A stretch of DNA of 64,000 nt from Rana temporaria (GCF_905171775.1 NC_053499.1:30185026-30249025), one strand, 5' to 3'. Numbered from the stretch's first letter, positions 12,476-24,463 are shown. Notes: generated from the sequence alone by a model not told the origin. A program made the numbers and translations.

Positions 12476-12960
12476 AACATAAGAGATCTGAGGGACCAGC
12501 AAGCGCAAAAATGGAGAATCCATTACACCACCTTCATCCCATCAACATGCTTCTTCTAGACAAGTCATCGCCAAACGCAGCAACAAATGCCAGTTTAACA
12601 ATACCGTGGCTCAGGACCACCCCTAGCAAAAGCCTTTTATCTAGGTGGTCAAGGATGCACACATTAAAATGATGAATTCAAGTTGTAGCACCTTTTTTTC
12701 GGCCAACAATACAGTCTGAACCACTTTAACAATGTATTGTGAATGTCTATAAACATATTTATCAGAGCAGGAGATGCAATATGAACTGCGCACCAAGGAC
12801 CCATCTGTTATCTGCAGACTTGAGTCATCCACCAACAGAAAATAATATTACTTGTGACAACAGCCATTCATTGCTGGTGAGAGAGACATCGCCACAATTA
12901 GTGGGGCATTTATGCATTCTAAGCTTTAGGCAAAGCCAACATGTTGCGGAGGTTGGCTCA
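12476..12960. other. No feature recognised
   Basis: Unassigned non-coding sequence. Confidence 0.45.
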
Positions 12961-14174
12961 TTAACTACTTAAGGACCCCCCACTGTATATATACGTCCTC
13001 TTTTTAAACATGGATATCTCAGTAACGGCAGCAGCTGCTGCCACAACTGAGATATCCATGTTTTCAGCGGGCGGCCGTGTAAACGATAACGGCAGTCTCC
13101 GCGGCGCATTCGCCGCGAGATCGCCGTTATCGGTGGCGGGAGAGGGGGCCCCCCCCCCTTCCGCCGCTTTTCCGCGCCCTCCGCCGCTTACCGGAGCCGT
13201 CGGTAGCGGCGGAGGAGATCCGATGCTGCCGCCTGGAGAGTGAGGACTTGAGTGAGGGCAAGATGGCCCCCATCCGTCCTCATAGCTCTGCTGGGCGGAA
13301 GGGACGTCAAAACGTCAGTCCCGCCCAGCCTCTTAAAGAGACAATATTTTTTCTGTCATTTTTTTAAATGACAAATTTTCCTTTTTTTTTTTTTTTTTTT
13401 TGCATTTAAGCCTAAATATGAGATCTGAGGTCTTTTTGACCCCAGATCTCATATTTAAGAGGACCTGTCATGCTTTTTTCTATTACAAGGGATGTTTACA
13501 TTCCTTGTAATAGGAATAAAAGTGATCATTTTTTTTTTTTAATATTTTAGTGTAAAAAATAATAAAATCAATAAAATTAAATAAGAAAACAAAAAAAATA
13601 TTTTTTAAAGCGCCCCGTCCTGACGAGCTCGCGCGCAGAAGCGAACGCATACGCGAGTAGCGCCTGCATATGAAAACGGTGTTCAAATCACACAAGTGAG
13701 GTATCGCCGCGATCGTTAGAGCGAGAGCAATAATTCTAGCCCTAGAGCTACTCTGTAGCTCAAAAAATGCAACTTATAGAATTTTTTAAACGTCGCCTAT
13801 CTAGATTTTTAAGGGTAAAAGTTTGACGCCATGCCACGAGCGGGCGCAATTTTAAAGCGTGACATGTTGGGTATCATTTTACTCGGCGTAACATTATCTT
13901 TCACAATATATAAAAAAATTGGGCCAAATTTATTGTTGTCTTATTTTTTAATTCAAAAAAGTGATTTTTTTTCCAAAAAAAGTGCGCTTGTAAGACTGCT
14001 GCGCAAATACGGTGTGACAAAAAGTATTGCGATGACCGCCATTTTATTCTCTAGGGTGTTAGAAAAAAAAAATATATAATGTTTGGGGGTTTTAAGTAAT
14101 TTTCTAGCAGAAAAAAATGTTTTAGTCTTGCAAACACCAAATCTGAAAAACACCTGAGGTCTTTAAGTGGTTAA
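12961..14174. mobile_element. TTAA-bounded element rich in perfect hairpins, core shared with the hAT-like family
   Basis: The ends are TTAACTACTTAAGGACC and 'ctttaagtggTTAA'. The left half has three strong hairpins: 13009-13062 (arms ggatatctcag/ctgagatatcc), about 13411-13458 (aatatgagatctg/cagatctcatatt) and 13482-13513 (tattacaaggg/ccttgtaata). The right half is the core also found in the CAGGG hAT-like elements (6121, 17333, 28360). It encodes nothing. Confidence 0.75.
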
Positions 14175-14240
14175 TATTCACCACAAACATGTACAGTGGG
14201 GGAGGGACTCACTGAGTGACAGCAAGAATCCGGGAAGAGA

Positions 14241-14395
14241 TGGGTGCTCAACCTGTGGCTCTCCAGCTGTTGCAGAACTTCAAGTCCCATCATGCCTCTG
14301 CCTTTGGGAGTCATGCTTGTAACAGTCAGTAGCTTGCAATGCCTCATGGGAATTGTAGTTCTGAAACAGCTGGAGAGCCACAGGTTGAGCACCCA
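14241..14395. mobile_element. Palindromic MITE with ~35-bp inverted ends
   Basis: 'gggtgctcaacctgtggctc' on the left is mirrored by 'gagccacaggttgagcaccc' on the right, and the pairing continues through 'tccagctgtt.cagaact'. The flanks show no clear target duplication. The type resembles hAT-derived MITEs. Confidence 0.75.
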
Positions 14396-14419
14396 GATCT
14401 TTACCTTTTCATTTTAACC

Positions 14420-14790
14420 CTAAAGTGGAACCCTCCCCCTCTCCGGTGTCACATTTGACACCTTTCAGGGGGAGGGGGGGTGCAGATACCTGTCTAAAGA
14501 CAGGTATTTGCACTCACTTCCGGCCACAACAGTCTCGGGCAGACTGCGGGTATGACGTCACCCCCCCCCCCCGAAGGCGATCGGCAGGCGCAGCGTGACT
14601 CGCGCATGCGCCGTAGGGAACCGGGCAGTGAAGCCGGAGCGCTTCACTTCCTGGTTCCCTCACCGAGGATGGTGGGGGAAGGAGCAGAGTGATGAGCGAT
14701 CACTCTGATCCTCTGCTGCGGACGGGGCTGGACTCCAGGACACGCAAGTGTCCTAATATTAAAAAAGTCAGCAGCTGCAGTATTTGGTGG
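14420..14790. repeat. Dispersed repeat, 'acctgt..acaggtatttgca / gtgaagc..gcttcacttcc' family
   Basis: It shares 'cagatacctgt', 'gggaaccgggcagtgaagcc' and 'cgcttcacttcctggttccc' with copies at about 39005-39345, 41045-41412 and the 45788-46620 group, where the element ends in '..tccgctTTAA'. Confidence 0.65.
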
Positions 14791-15083
14791 GGGGGCCTCT
14801 CGTCTACTTATCGCGGGCGCAATGTACAGTTCATGTTCGAGACTTTTCAGCGGCTCCGTAGTGCACCATCCTGTGCAAGAGCTGCACCTGCGCAGTACAG
14901 GGGGGGCATTATTCGACGGGGAGTCATTTCTCGTCAGAACACCGGTTCACACATCTCCTGTGCAAATTGCCCGTTTCAGGGTTTCCTAAATACATATGCT
15001 CTGAATCTTTCATATTTTTCCTTCAAAATAAGCAGTTAATAGACAAAATGGATAATTAAATGTAAAATAACTTCCATTTAAAT

Positions 15084-15381
15084 CAGTGATCTCCAAACTG
15101 CGGCCCAAGGGCCGGATACGGCCCTTTGCTTGCCTTTATCCGGCCCTTGGGGCACTATCCCTCCCACTGATACGAGACACTTTTCTGCCATCTGACACCG
15201 ACAATAGATCACCATTTCTCCCACCGACAGCACTAATGGGGCACTATTCCTCCCCCTAATACCAGATGTTTACTAACAAGGATGTCAGGAAAATTTCCAC
15301 TCCCGCTGGCCAAAGTCCGGCCCTCAAAGAGTCTGAAGGACAATAAACCGGCCCTTTGTTTAGAATGTTTGGAGACCCCCG
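15084..15381. mobile_element. hAT-like MITE with perfect 8-bp target duplication
   Basis: The flanks are ATTTAAAT at 15076-15083 and again at 15382-15389. The ends CAGTGATCTCCAAACTGC and 'tgtttggagacccccg' are imperfect inverted repeats. The interior carries GGCCC/GGGCC blocks near both ends. The duplicated 8-mer is itself palindromic, so orientation cannot be read from it. Confidence 0.8.
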
Positions 15382-15389
15382 ATTTAAAT

Positions 15390-16539
15390 AATTGCACAGG
15401 GAGTAAATAAGTCAATCCTCTACAAAAATACATTAGGATATTTGCCAACAACCTGTAACATTTGCCAGAAGAAAACTAAATATAATCGCAAAAATAAAAA
15501 ATGATTTCTTTAACCATGGCACAAAGGAGGATCACATCAGCATAGCCAGAGGCACATACAAAAAAATCTTATTATGGAAAAGAACCAAAACCATATTAGA
15601 ACATCTTGATCAATTCTAAATGCTTATGCAAGCTCTGAACTGAAAATCCAGGACAGTTACTGCTGTCAATTTCCGCAAAATGATTAATAACATCAATATG
15701 CCACAAATGGGAAACGGGCAGAAAAAGCAATAAGAGCAGTTTATTAATCTAAAAGAAATAATCTCTCACCCTTCTATCCTAAATCAAATGTCAGCCCATG
15801 ATGGAGAGGAGACAAATGTTTTGCCAACATACCATTTCCCCACAACACTTAATCCAGCCATAGACGGTTCGAATCTCGGCTGGTTCAGGCCGATTTTACC
15901 CAAGTTGATCAACCAGGAGGTCGGAGTTTTCATGCAATTATTGCCAGGTATAGCCGCTAGCAGCAATCACTGTGTTCTAGCCGGGACAGCGCCCCCTGCT
16001 GGGGGAATACAATATCTTCAGGGGAGGGATTCCTGCAAGCAGCAACTTTGGGGCGGTGTAGGAGCGCGGTACAGCAGTAAAAGGCTAAAACTAGCGGCGC
16101 TTTACCGCTAAGGGACCAAATACATTCACATCAATGATTTCAGGCGTTGCAAATTGTAGCAGCATGAATCAGATTTCTACTGTGGCTCTGAGCTGCTAGG
16201 TGCGGCCCGCTACCCCGTTCAATATAAAAACAGGTCAGTGGCGGTCGTACCCATTCGCAGCTCACTGAACAGCCATAGGTAAATCGCTGGCTGTGTGGAA
16301 AGCAGCGGCTGCCGGAACTTGTCATAGTGAACGGAGCGGGTGGCCGCACCTAGCGGTCAGAGCCGCAGTAGGAATGCGATTCCCGGCGTGAACATTTGCA
16401 CCGGCCTAAATCACTGGTGTAACCTTTGTAATAAAAAGGTATCTAAAGCTAACATTTTTTTTTTTTTTTTAGATATGGAAAAAATGGTCAGTGGTTTTTC
16501 TTTTTTTAATACGGTTGTTCTCATTTGAGAAATTCAATC
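15390..16539. other. Unassigned, with one dispersed repeat copy
   Basis: 15850-16035 belongs to the repeat also seen at about 8110, 36190 and 40640. It includes 'acggttcgaatctcgg', which resembles a tRNA B box by chance. 16140-16410 contains partially inverted 'gcaccgg/ccggcg' and 'tgcggcc/ggccgc' blocks that suggest an old MITE. No gene was seen. Confidence 0.4.
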
Positions 16540-16780
16540 TCTCAATTTGTCCCAAAGTCTATTGTCACTGGGACCGGACGTTAAGGCGAAACCAAAATTC
16601 TGGATTGTCGTCAGAAGAGAAATAGGGGGCAAAAAGGATTCATGTTCCGGTGACAACTGGATTTCCTCACTTTGGAGGGATTTCTTCACTTCCTGTTCTG
16701 TAGACCCAACAGGAAGTGAAGGGAAATGCCCACCAATGGAACAAAGAAAAAAAAAAAAGGGAAGTGATGAGTTTTAGTTT
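16540..16780. repeat. Single dispersed relative of the 49975-51900 satellite unit
   Basis: It has the unit's phrases 'gtccc.agtctattgtcactggga', 'ttcacttcctgttctgta' and 'caacaggaagtgaagggaaat', that is, CACTTCCTGT and ACAGGAAGTG facing each other. Other single relatives lie near 22310-22520, 36530-36660, 42640-42790, 43680-43760 and 48850-48910. Confidence 0.6.
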
Positions 16781-16789
16781 CTGACTGGC

Positions 16790-17324
16790 TTCTAAAGAGC
16801 ACTGAAATCCAAATCAATCTTTCCCATTTTAGTTTTATGTAGTACTGAGGGTCAGAATTAAAAAATAAAATAAAAATAATAATAATATCTTTTAGAACTG
16901 GATCCGTTTAGCTGTGCACCCAGCCTTCCAAAGTCTGTAGGATATGGTATGGCACATGATGTTTTCTAGGGTTAGAATGTTGGAAGTTCAGGCAAACCTA
17001 ACTAATGCTAAACCTGCTCCCTACCACATTCTAAACCTAATCTAACCCTGTAAAGCAAAAAACGCTATACTTACATATTCTGCAGCATTAGCTGTCAGCA
17101 GTGGGTGCAGGAGACACAGCAGACAACGGAAGCCCCATAGTAAGTCTATAGGTGATGTCACTTCTCAGCTGTTGTTGGTCCTCTACTGCACACTTGCTTC
17201 CTTCGCTGTAAACCGGACCGGCTGCAGAATAGGTACTACAGTGATTTTTGCTTTACAGAGTTAGATAGATTAGGTTTAGAATGTGGCAGAGAACAGGTTT
17301 AGTTAGTTTTTGCCTGGACTTATA
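16790..17324. other. No feature recognised
   Basis: Unassigned presumed intron. Confidence 0.45.
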
Positions 17325-17332
17325 CTTTAAAC

Positions 17333-18230
17333 CAGGCCTCGACAAAATCCGGGTGCCAGGTCGCAATTGCGACAAGAAACTGACCTGGCACCTGGGGAAG
17401 CTTAGGGCTGCAGAAGGGGGGCGCGCCGGTAATTGAGGCCGCGGCTTTGCGCCCTTCACAGAAGGAAGCTGAGGCCAGCAGAAGGCTGCAAAGCCGCGGT
17501 CTCAATTACCGGCCGGCCATTGAGGCCGCGGCTTTGCGGCATTCACAGAAGGAATCTAGGAGTGGCCATCTTGTGGTGGCCGTTGGCATTACAGATTACA
17601 TTACATTACATTACATTACAAGTAGCAAAAAACAGCAGTTCTAATGTGTTTTTTCACTGCCATCTCCTTCCCTCTAATTCGAACCCCCAAACATTATATA
17701 TATTTTTTATTCTAACACCCTAGAGAATAAAATGGTGGTCGTTGCAAAACTGTCACACCGTATTTGCGCAGCAGTCTTACAAGCGCACTTTTTTGGGGGG
17801 GGGGGGGGAGAACACTTTCTTAAATTAAAAAAATGAAACAGTAAAGTTAGCCCAATTTTTTATTATATTGTGAAAGATAATGTTACGCCGAGTAAATTGA
17901 TACCCAACATGTCACGCTTCAAAATTGCATCTGCTCGTGGAATGGCGACAACATTTTTTCCTTTTTAAAATCTCCATAGGAGACATTTAAAAAAAAAATT
18001 CTATAGGTTGCATGTTTTCAGTTACAGAGAAGGTCCAGAGCTATAATTATTGCTCTCGCTCCAACGATCGCGGCGACACCTCACATGTGTGGTTTGAATA
18101 CCGTTTACATACGCGGGTGCTACTCACGTATGCGTTCGCTTCTGCGCACAAGCTTGGCGGGACGGGGTGCGTTTTTTGGCTCCTAACTTTTAGCTGGCTC
18201 CTAGATTCCAAGCAAATTTGTCAAACCCTG
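17333..18230 (-). mobile_element. hAT-like CAGGC/CAGGG element with near-perfect 8-bp target duplication
   Basis: The flanks are CTTTAAAC (17325-17332) and CTTTAAAT (18231-18238). The ends are CAGGCCTCGACAAAAT and 'aaatttgtcaaaccctg'. The core is the same as at 6121 and 28360 but inverted. An (ATTAC)n run sits near 17597-17620. Confidence 0.8.
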
Positions 18231-18238
18231 CTTTAAAT

Positions 18239-19218
18239 GATTTCTATTGCTTGCATCCATGTTGGTGAGATCTTCCTTCACTTACTTGAATAAATCTACA
18301 AGAACTCTTTACAAGCTTGTGCAGACAGGTATTGTTTCAAGTGCCGTTTTGCATTCTAATGCAGCGTTGCTTAATTGCACATGTCCGATGCCAACCTGCA
18401 GCAACAGACCGCATATCACCTGCTTTGCTTGCAATGCAAATACATCCCAACAGGGCATGCTGTGTCCCAAGTAACAATGCAAAGCGGGTTAAATGCAATC
18501 TCAGAACAAATATCTACATGATACCAGTGAAGTAAATGGGAAATTGATAACATGAGCTTCAAATACAAGACAACTGCGTGAAAACAAAGGCCCAAACCCT
18601 TCTTCACTCTATAAAGCAAAAACTATAGCCACATTTTTGACTACTTGTTCTGGTTGCATGGAAAGTACTCCAACTAGTGATGACTAGGATACATATGAAG
18701 CATTCAGCTTGCCTTTCCTTTCTCATACCCTGCAAGGTGCCGTCAGATCCCCTCCATGACTGAACATGATCCCTCAACATTTCTGAAAGTTGTTGCAAAG
18801 GCTTAAAAAGAGACCCTGTCACCATAATGGGCAAGGTCTATTAAATGAATAGTTCACGTCAGTAAAACAACAACTTAGCAGCCCTTTGGCTTCGGAAATT
18901 AATTCATTTTAAGCACCATTATCTTCTCCTGAAAGGAGGTCTTCAGATCTCCAGACTGACCAGGGACTGCAACCCTTCCCCTGACCATTACTTCATTACT
19001 ATAATACGACTGTAGACAAGAAAAAATAAATAAACCTCAAAAAGATCAGAAATGAAAGCTGCTGCACAGTAGATACTTTAGTTCAATGTTTATTAGATCA
19101 AATGTTCCTACTTCAAGCAGTAGCATAGTGATGACGTGGGGCAAGTGGGAGGGGGAACCATTTCAGGAAGGTTCGATTCTCAAGAAAAAAAACAAAAAAC
19201 CAAAGCTGATAATTATGC
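18239..19218. other. No feature recognised
   Basis: A long unique-looking stretch without a recognisable repeat, coding exon or RNA gene. Confidence 0.45.
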
Positions 19219-19569
19219 TTATGTCCCGTACACATGATCCGAAAACCAGATTACAGATCTGACTTTTTTCGCTTAATAGTCGCGAGTCGAAATTAAATAG
19301 GTTACCAAAGTCACGAAAATTTTCGTACGCCAAAGAAAAAGAAAAATCGGAAGCGATGTCATGTTGTAATGTATTTGTATTTTCAGACGACAACTGTACT
19401 GACTAAACGAAAATTATACGATCCGGTATCGTACGAGGAAGATTTTCGTGCTTGTGCGATCTAATAAAAATTGGATGAATTGTCGCAATCGGCTTTCGAA
19501 AGCTCTGTACCAACAATCCGATTATTGTACGATCGCGTCCGATTTTTGGATCGTGTGTACGAACCATTA
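19219..19569. mobile_element. Harbinger-like MITE, 'CGTACACACGATC' family
   Basis: TTA flanks are at 19219-19221 and 19567-19569. The left end 'tgtcccgtacacatgatccg' mirrors the right end 'ggatcgtgtgtacgaacca'. It is related to elements at 24009, 54140 and 62911. A 3-bp TTA/TAA duplication is typical of PIF/Harbinger. Confidence 0.7.
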
Positions 19570-19658
19570 GGATCATCTGAACAAGCAATTGTACTTTTTT
19601 TTGACCCATGTGTTTACTATACCTTTCTTGTGATAGGCTGGTCTCCATAAACACCCCA

Positions 19659-20468
19659 ATGGGGGGTTGATTTACTCAATTTGGAGACTGCCAAAACGGA
19701 TTCAGCTGTGCATGGTTGTCAATCAGCGTCTAACAGCTTGTTCAATTAGGCCCCTTTCGCACTGAGGAGTATTTCAGGCGTTTTAGCGCTAAAAACAGCG
19801 CATAAATAACACCTGAAATACTCCTGCCCCAGAATTCTCAATGTGAAAGCCCGAGGCCTTAAAGCGGTGGTTCACCCTAAAAACTATTTTTCTAACATTA
19901 CATTGACATGACCCTCGACAATGACAGTATGCCGTTTTTTTTTTGCTATACATACCTTTGTACAGCCATTTTCTTCCCTGGCTTCCGGGTAGGGCCTCCC
20001 GCGGGAGTGGGCGTTCCTATCCAGCAGGTGATTGACGTGATGACAAACACTAGCTCCCCTCGTCGCATAAGGAGCGTCACGAGTTGCCGAATGGAGAGTT
20101 GGCGCTATACGGCGCCTGCGCACCGCCGGTCGGCTTCTTTCGGCAACTCGTTAAGCTCCTTATGCGACGGGGGGAGCTAGTGTTTGTCATCACGTCAATC
20201 ACCTGCTGGATAGGAACGCCCACTCCCGCGGGAGGCCCTACCCGGAAGCCAGGGAAGAAAATGGCTGTACAAAAAGGTATGTAAAGCAAAAAAAAAAAAA
20301 AGGCATACTGTCATTGTCGAGGGTCATGTCAATGTAATGTTAGAAAATAGGTTTTTAGGGTGAACCCCCGCTTTAAGCTTTGATAAACAAAACAAAAAAT
20401 ATATATACTGGAAGCAGATTCGTTTCTGCGCAGATCTGCACACTCCAGTTTTAGTAAATCAACCCCCA
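19659..20468. mobile_element. Host MITE (GGGGGTTGATTTACT ends) split by a palindromic element
   Basis: 'ggggggttgatttactcaa' at the left mirrors 'ttagtaaatcaaccccc' at the right, with 'ttggag/ctccag' continuing the pairing. The palindromic TTAA element at 19859-20376 sits inside it. Confidence 0.6.
19859..20376. repeat. Near-perfect palindrome, TTAA-bounded foldback element
   Basis: Two arms of about 235 bp are near-perfect reverse complements around a centre near 20117. They run from TTAAAGCGGTGGTTCACCC to 'gggtgaacccccgctTTAA'. The arms even give almost identical peptides on opposite strands. A loop of roughly 40 bp is the only unpaired part. Arms this similar imply either a recent origin or gene conversion. 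The open frames are shadows of the palindrome. Confidence 0.9.
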
Positions 20469-20469
20469 C

Positions 20470-20940
20470 GTGACCGTGTTCAGGACAGGTGACTAGTTGC
20501 TTCATATCTGGACACCGAGGCCAATCTGACCAGCATATGGAGCGCTCTACAGCATTTAAACAGGGGCATTCCCTGAGGAGGGTTGAATCATGTCTGTAGG
20601 ATTAGGCATCCAAGTGTTGCCTGCTCCTTGGCAAGTTCAATCCAAATTTGGATCCCAAGGTCTCTCTGAGACAGCAATGGCGAGACATTCCCACCAGGAT
20701 TCCTAATTCCATCTTACCACCATGGCCATTACAAAGCTTAATGATGGTGTCATGTTCTCCCAAAGGGTTCTCTATAGAATAGAATGAATAATGAGAGGGT
20801 CCGGCTAAGACACAATTACATGTCATTACTGCACTGTGGGAGAGGTCAAAAAGACTACTGCAGAGGAGGTGTAGGCAGATTTAATACTCCAGTGATATCC
20901 ATAATTATACAGTTATGCGAGCCAATCACTTTTGGGGAAA
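20470..20940. other. No feature recognised
   Basis: Unassigned. Confidence 0.45.
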
Positions 20941-20941
20941 G

Positions 20942-21172
20942 TGTGTATGTATGTATGTATGTATGTATGTATGTATGTATGTATGTATGTATGTATGTAT
21001 GTATGTATGTATGTATGTATATATATATATATATACATACACATACACACACACACACATATACATACACACACATATACATACATACACACACACATAC
21101 ATACACACACACATACACACACATACACACACATACACATACACACACATACACATACACACACATACACAG
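20942..21172. repeat. Compound microsatellite (GTAT)n-(TA)n-(CA/CATA)n
   Basis: About 80 bp of GTAT, a short TA run and about 140 bp of CA with TACA interruptions. It mirrors the arrangement at 2851-3247. All long frames across it are repeat translations. Confidence 0.97.
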
Positions 21173-22250
21173 TAAATCAGCCACATGTTCCATTCACTAA
21201 TGGGAAATGGCATCATTAAATCAGAGATTAAAAAAAAAAAAAAAACTAACCTCAGTTGTTCATTAACCAAACAAAATAAAAAAAAACTAAAAATAAAATA
21301 AAAGGGGGGGGGGGGAGGGAGGAGGAGGGAGGCTGCCAGCTTCATGCAAATAAACTGATAAAAATATATTGCATTGTGTACTGATTACACAAGCATTGCA
21401 GAACAACTGCGCACAGAGATGTTTATCAGCATTAGAAAACCAGTTCTGCAGCTAGACTGCTTGATAATCTGAGGCCTTTGCTAAATGGGATCTATGAAAA
21501 TGGTTTACCGCCTGTATAATAATACACACATTATACAGCCAAAGCAGGAAGTCATATCTTTAAACATTTTATTTAAAATTCACTTGTATAAACGTGAATA
21601 AAAAAATAAATAAAATGGATGGTTTTAAAAAGGAATCTGAACTGTATAAAATGTAGTAAAGTGTGATCAGTATCCCCCCAGCAATAGAGGATTGGTGGTT
21701 AGGAAGCGGTTTAGCTCCGGGGTAAAGCATTGTCTACAATAGAAAGGACTCCCGCCTTGATGCACAGAACAGATAAGGAGATTATGAAAACCACTTACAG
21801 ACAGAACCAGGCCTTGCAGAGCCTATGCTAATGTCTTTTGATTCCCTTGAGTCAAGCTGGTGCTGAGACTTCCAACACATGGCTTCCCCTTGTACCAATT
21901 TCCGTAAAAATTAACATGCAGGCTAAAGTCTTCCTGTTAAAGCCGAACTCTACTTTGTAACGTGTGCCGAGTTAGCAGGGGGTGAAGCCCAACGAAGTAC
22001 ATGCCACCTCATGGAATTAGGTCTTTATAATCACATCATAACCAACATGATACTTCCAGCACCCCAACGCTACACCCCCTGGTCTCGGCTCCTGAGGCTG
22101 CAGATTTACATACAGCTGCTGTGCCTACGCCTCCCCACCTCCTGGCCAATCACATAGCAGTTTGTAGTGCGTGAATTCATTCACAAAAACACAAAGGCTT
22201 AGTAAAACTGTGCAATGGAAATTAAAAGGAAACAGTCTACCAGGTGGCAT
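21173..22250. other. No feature recognised
   Basis: Includes poly-A/poly-G simple sequence (about 21229-21330). The rest is unassigned. Confidence 0.45.
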
Positions 22251-22805
22251 GCATCTTGTAGGACTTGAAGTAGGACTATAGGTAGAACTATAGGCAAAAC
22301 TCCCCCCCTCCCCCCATTTTTAATAGAGCAAGGGAGGGTTATTACTCCTGTCAGATTTTGCTTTCAACCATCTGTGTCCCATTTCGGAGATTTCCCTTCA
22401 CATCCTGTCCCATAACAGAAAGTGAAAGGAAATCCCTGCAAATTAAGGGAATCCCTTGGGGACCCCCAGGTCACCCAAACTAGTGTCCCCATTGGAAGAT
22501 TTCCCCTTTTTTGGGGACAACCCAAAATTTGGGAAATCTTTTTAACCTCTTGGCACCAAATATGTGGCCTCTTGGCACCTGGTCCTTAGTTTCGAAATTA
22601 CACATATTTGCTGCAAATACACCTGTGCTGAGAGCATGCACGCTCCCGACACTAACCGTCTACTAACCGAAAGCTCCTTGCAATTGGACGTTTTTGGATC
22701 ACGTGACCGCCAATCACGGTGGTCATGTGATCTTAAGCCCCACCTCCCGGCATCATAAACCTCTTAAAAGGGCTGGGCGGCGTCGGCGCCAAGAGATCAT
22801 TTTCA

Positions 22806-22965
22806 ATTATTATTATTCAGGATTTATATAGCGTCAACAGTTTACACAGCGCTTTACAATATAAAATGGAGACAATTACAACAAAATACAAGAGGATTAA
22901 GAGGGCCCTGCTCAGAAGAGCTTACAATCTAATAAATGATGGTAAACAGGACAAATAAGAGGATG
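22806..22965 (+). repeat. Short interspersed repeat ('ttatatagcgtcaacagtttacacagcgc')
   Basis: This 'attattcaggatttatatagcg..aacagtttac.cagcgctttacaatata .. gccctgctc.gaagagcttacaatctaa' sequence is, as I recall, widely dispersed in vertebrate genomes. Its exact class (LINE tail or SINE) cannot be decided here. Confidence 0.6.
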
Positions 22966-23402
22966 AATCTCTCTAATGGGGACACAGAAAGCAATTAAAA
23001 ACCTGACTGGGATTCTAATCCCATAGCACTCTATTCAAGACCAAAGAAAAGTTTTCGCTTTACTTATACTTTAACTCATAGTATGCCAGCACATTTTACA
23101 GTGGCTAAATTCCTGGAGTCCAGCTTTAAGGAGAAAATGTAACGAACATTACCAAATGAATGGGGGAACAAGTACTCTCTACCTTATCCATCTATCTTTC
23201 CCCTTTGGGTGAACACTTATCACAAAGGGCAACTAAACACCGGTCAACTCTATCGCATTAACACGCATTGCTTTAAAAGCAGTCCGTTTTAATGGGCTGC
23301 CAATATAAAACCAAAAAAAGTGTACACTTTTTCACTGAGAGGGGTAATGCGGAACAGATTTTTTTTATTATACCTTGACACTCATTAAAAAAGGTAAAAG
23401 CC
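22966..23402. other. No feature recognised
   Basis: Unassigned. Confidence 0.4.
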
Positions 23403-23788
23403 TTAAAGTGGTGGTAAACTGCTGAAAAAAAAAACTGCATTGCATACTAGCACATTATCTAATACTTACCTTAGAACAGCAACGCCTCCTGTCACCGCTA
23501 AGGGAGCCAACATTTCCCTCTGCATTTCTTGCAGGTTCGCTGGCTCTGGCACCGAGTGGCCGGAGCCACGCAGGAGTCCTTCGTTCTGGCAAGGAGCTCT
23601 GAATTTCCGGCACGATCCGCCGGACCTTCAGCGCGCATGCACCGCTGATATCAGAGGCTGCATGCAGGGTGAATATCTCCTAAACAGTGCAGGTTTAGGA
23701 GATATTCATTTTACCTACAGGTAAGCCTTATTATATGTTTACTTGTAGGGAAAAATTACCAAGCATGGGATACAACCAACCACTTTAA
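23403..23788. mobile_element. TTAA-bounded MITE (TTAAAGTGGTGG / CCACTTTAA)
   Basis: TTAA is present at both ends with inverted AAAGTGG/CCACTTT. The modules 'atatctcctaaa' and 'acctacaggtaagcctta' are shared with 8629-9777. Confidence 0.7.
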
Positions 23789-24008
23789 GGCTTTAGATAG
23801 AATAACGTTAAAGTTGGTTGATAAAAATGGAAAGTCTTAAAGTAGAATTGTTGGCAGCAGAAAAACACATAAGGAAATAGAATAGTAATAATACTGTATT
23901 GCTTATCTGATTATCCCAGTAACATTTATCCAGATTTTGATCATCAACTTCCGTGTACATTCACTCAGCTGTGAAATCACTGCATCCTTGTCACCCTGGG
24001 AAGGTGTC

Positions 24009-24322
24009 TAATGGCCCGTACACACGATCCGAATATCGGACTAAAACGAACGTCCGAGGAAGAATCGGACGATTTTCGGATCGTGTGTACACTACTTTCG
24101 AGAGCCGATCACAACAGTTCATCCGATATTATTAGATCGGACAAGCACGAAAATGTTCCTCGTACAATGCCAGATCGTACGATTTCCGTTCAGTCAGTAC
24201 AGTTGTCGTCCTAAAATACATTACAACACATGACATCACTTCCGATTTTTTTTTCTGTCGTACGAGAATTTTCATGACTTTAATAACCTATTCAATTTCT
24301 ACTTGCAACTATTAAGCGAAAA
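24009..24322. mobile_element. Harbinger-like MITE, left part
   Basis: It starts TAA then 'tggcccgtacacacgatccg' and is related to 19219-19569 in inverted order. The right terminus is replaced by the AT-rich foldback at 24323. Confidence 0.6.
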
Positions 24323-24463
24323 AGTCAAAAATTCATAAAAAAGTACAAAATGTATAAATAGAAAAAAATCTCAATAATAAACATCATGTTTTTCTGTTAA
24401 TTATTAAGATTTTTTCTATTTATACCATGTAGAATTTTTTTTACTTTATGAATTTTTGACTTG
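24323..24463. repeat. AT-rich foldback (about 55-bp arms)
   Basis: The left arm 'gtcaaaaattcataaa' pairs with 'ttatgaatttttgac', and the pairing continues outside-in through 'gtataaatagaaaaaa' and 'ttttttctatttatac'. The spacer is about 25 bp. Confidence 0.75.

Noticed and set aside
15855..15900. tRNA or tRNA-derived SINE suggested by 'ggttcgaatctcgg'
   Set aside because: The B-box-like string occurs in a dispersed repeat (also near 40830, inverted) with no A box or cloverleaf around it.
20784..21345. Open frames of up to 139 codons on both strands
   Set aside because: They run through the GTAT/CA microsatellite and are simple-sequence translations.
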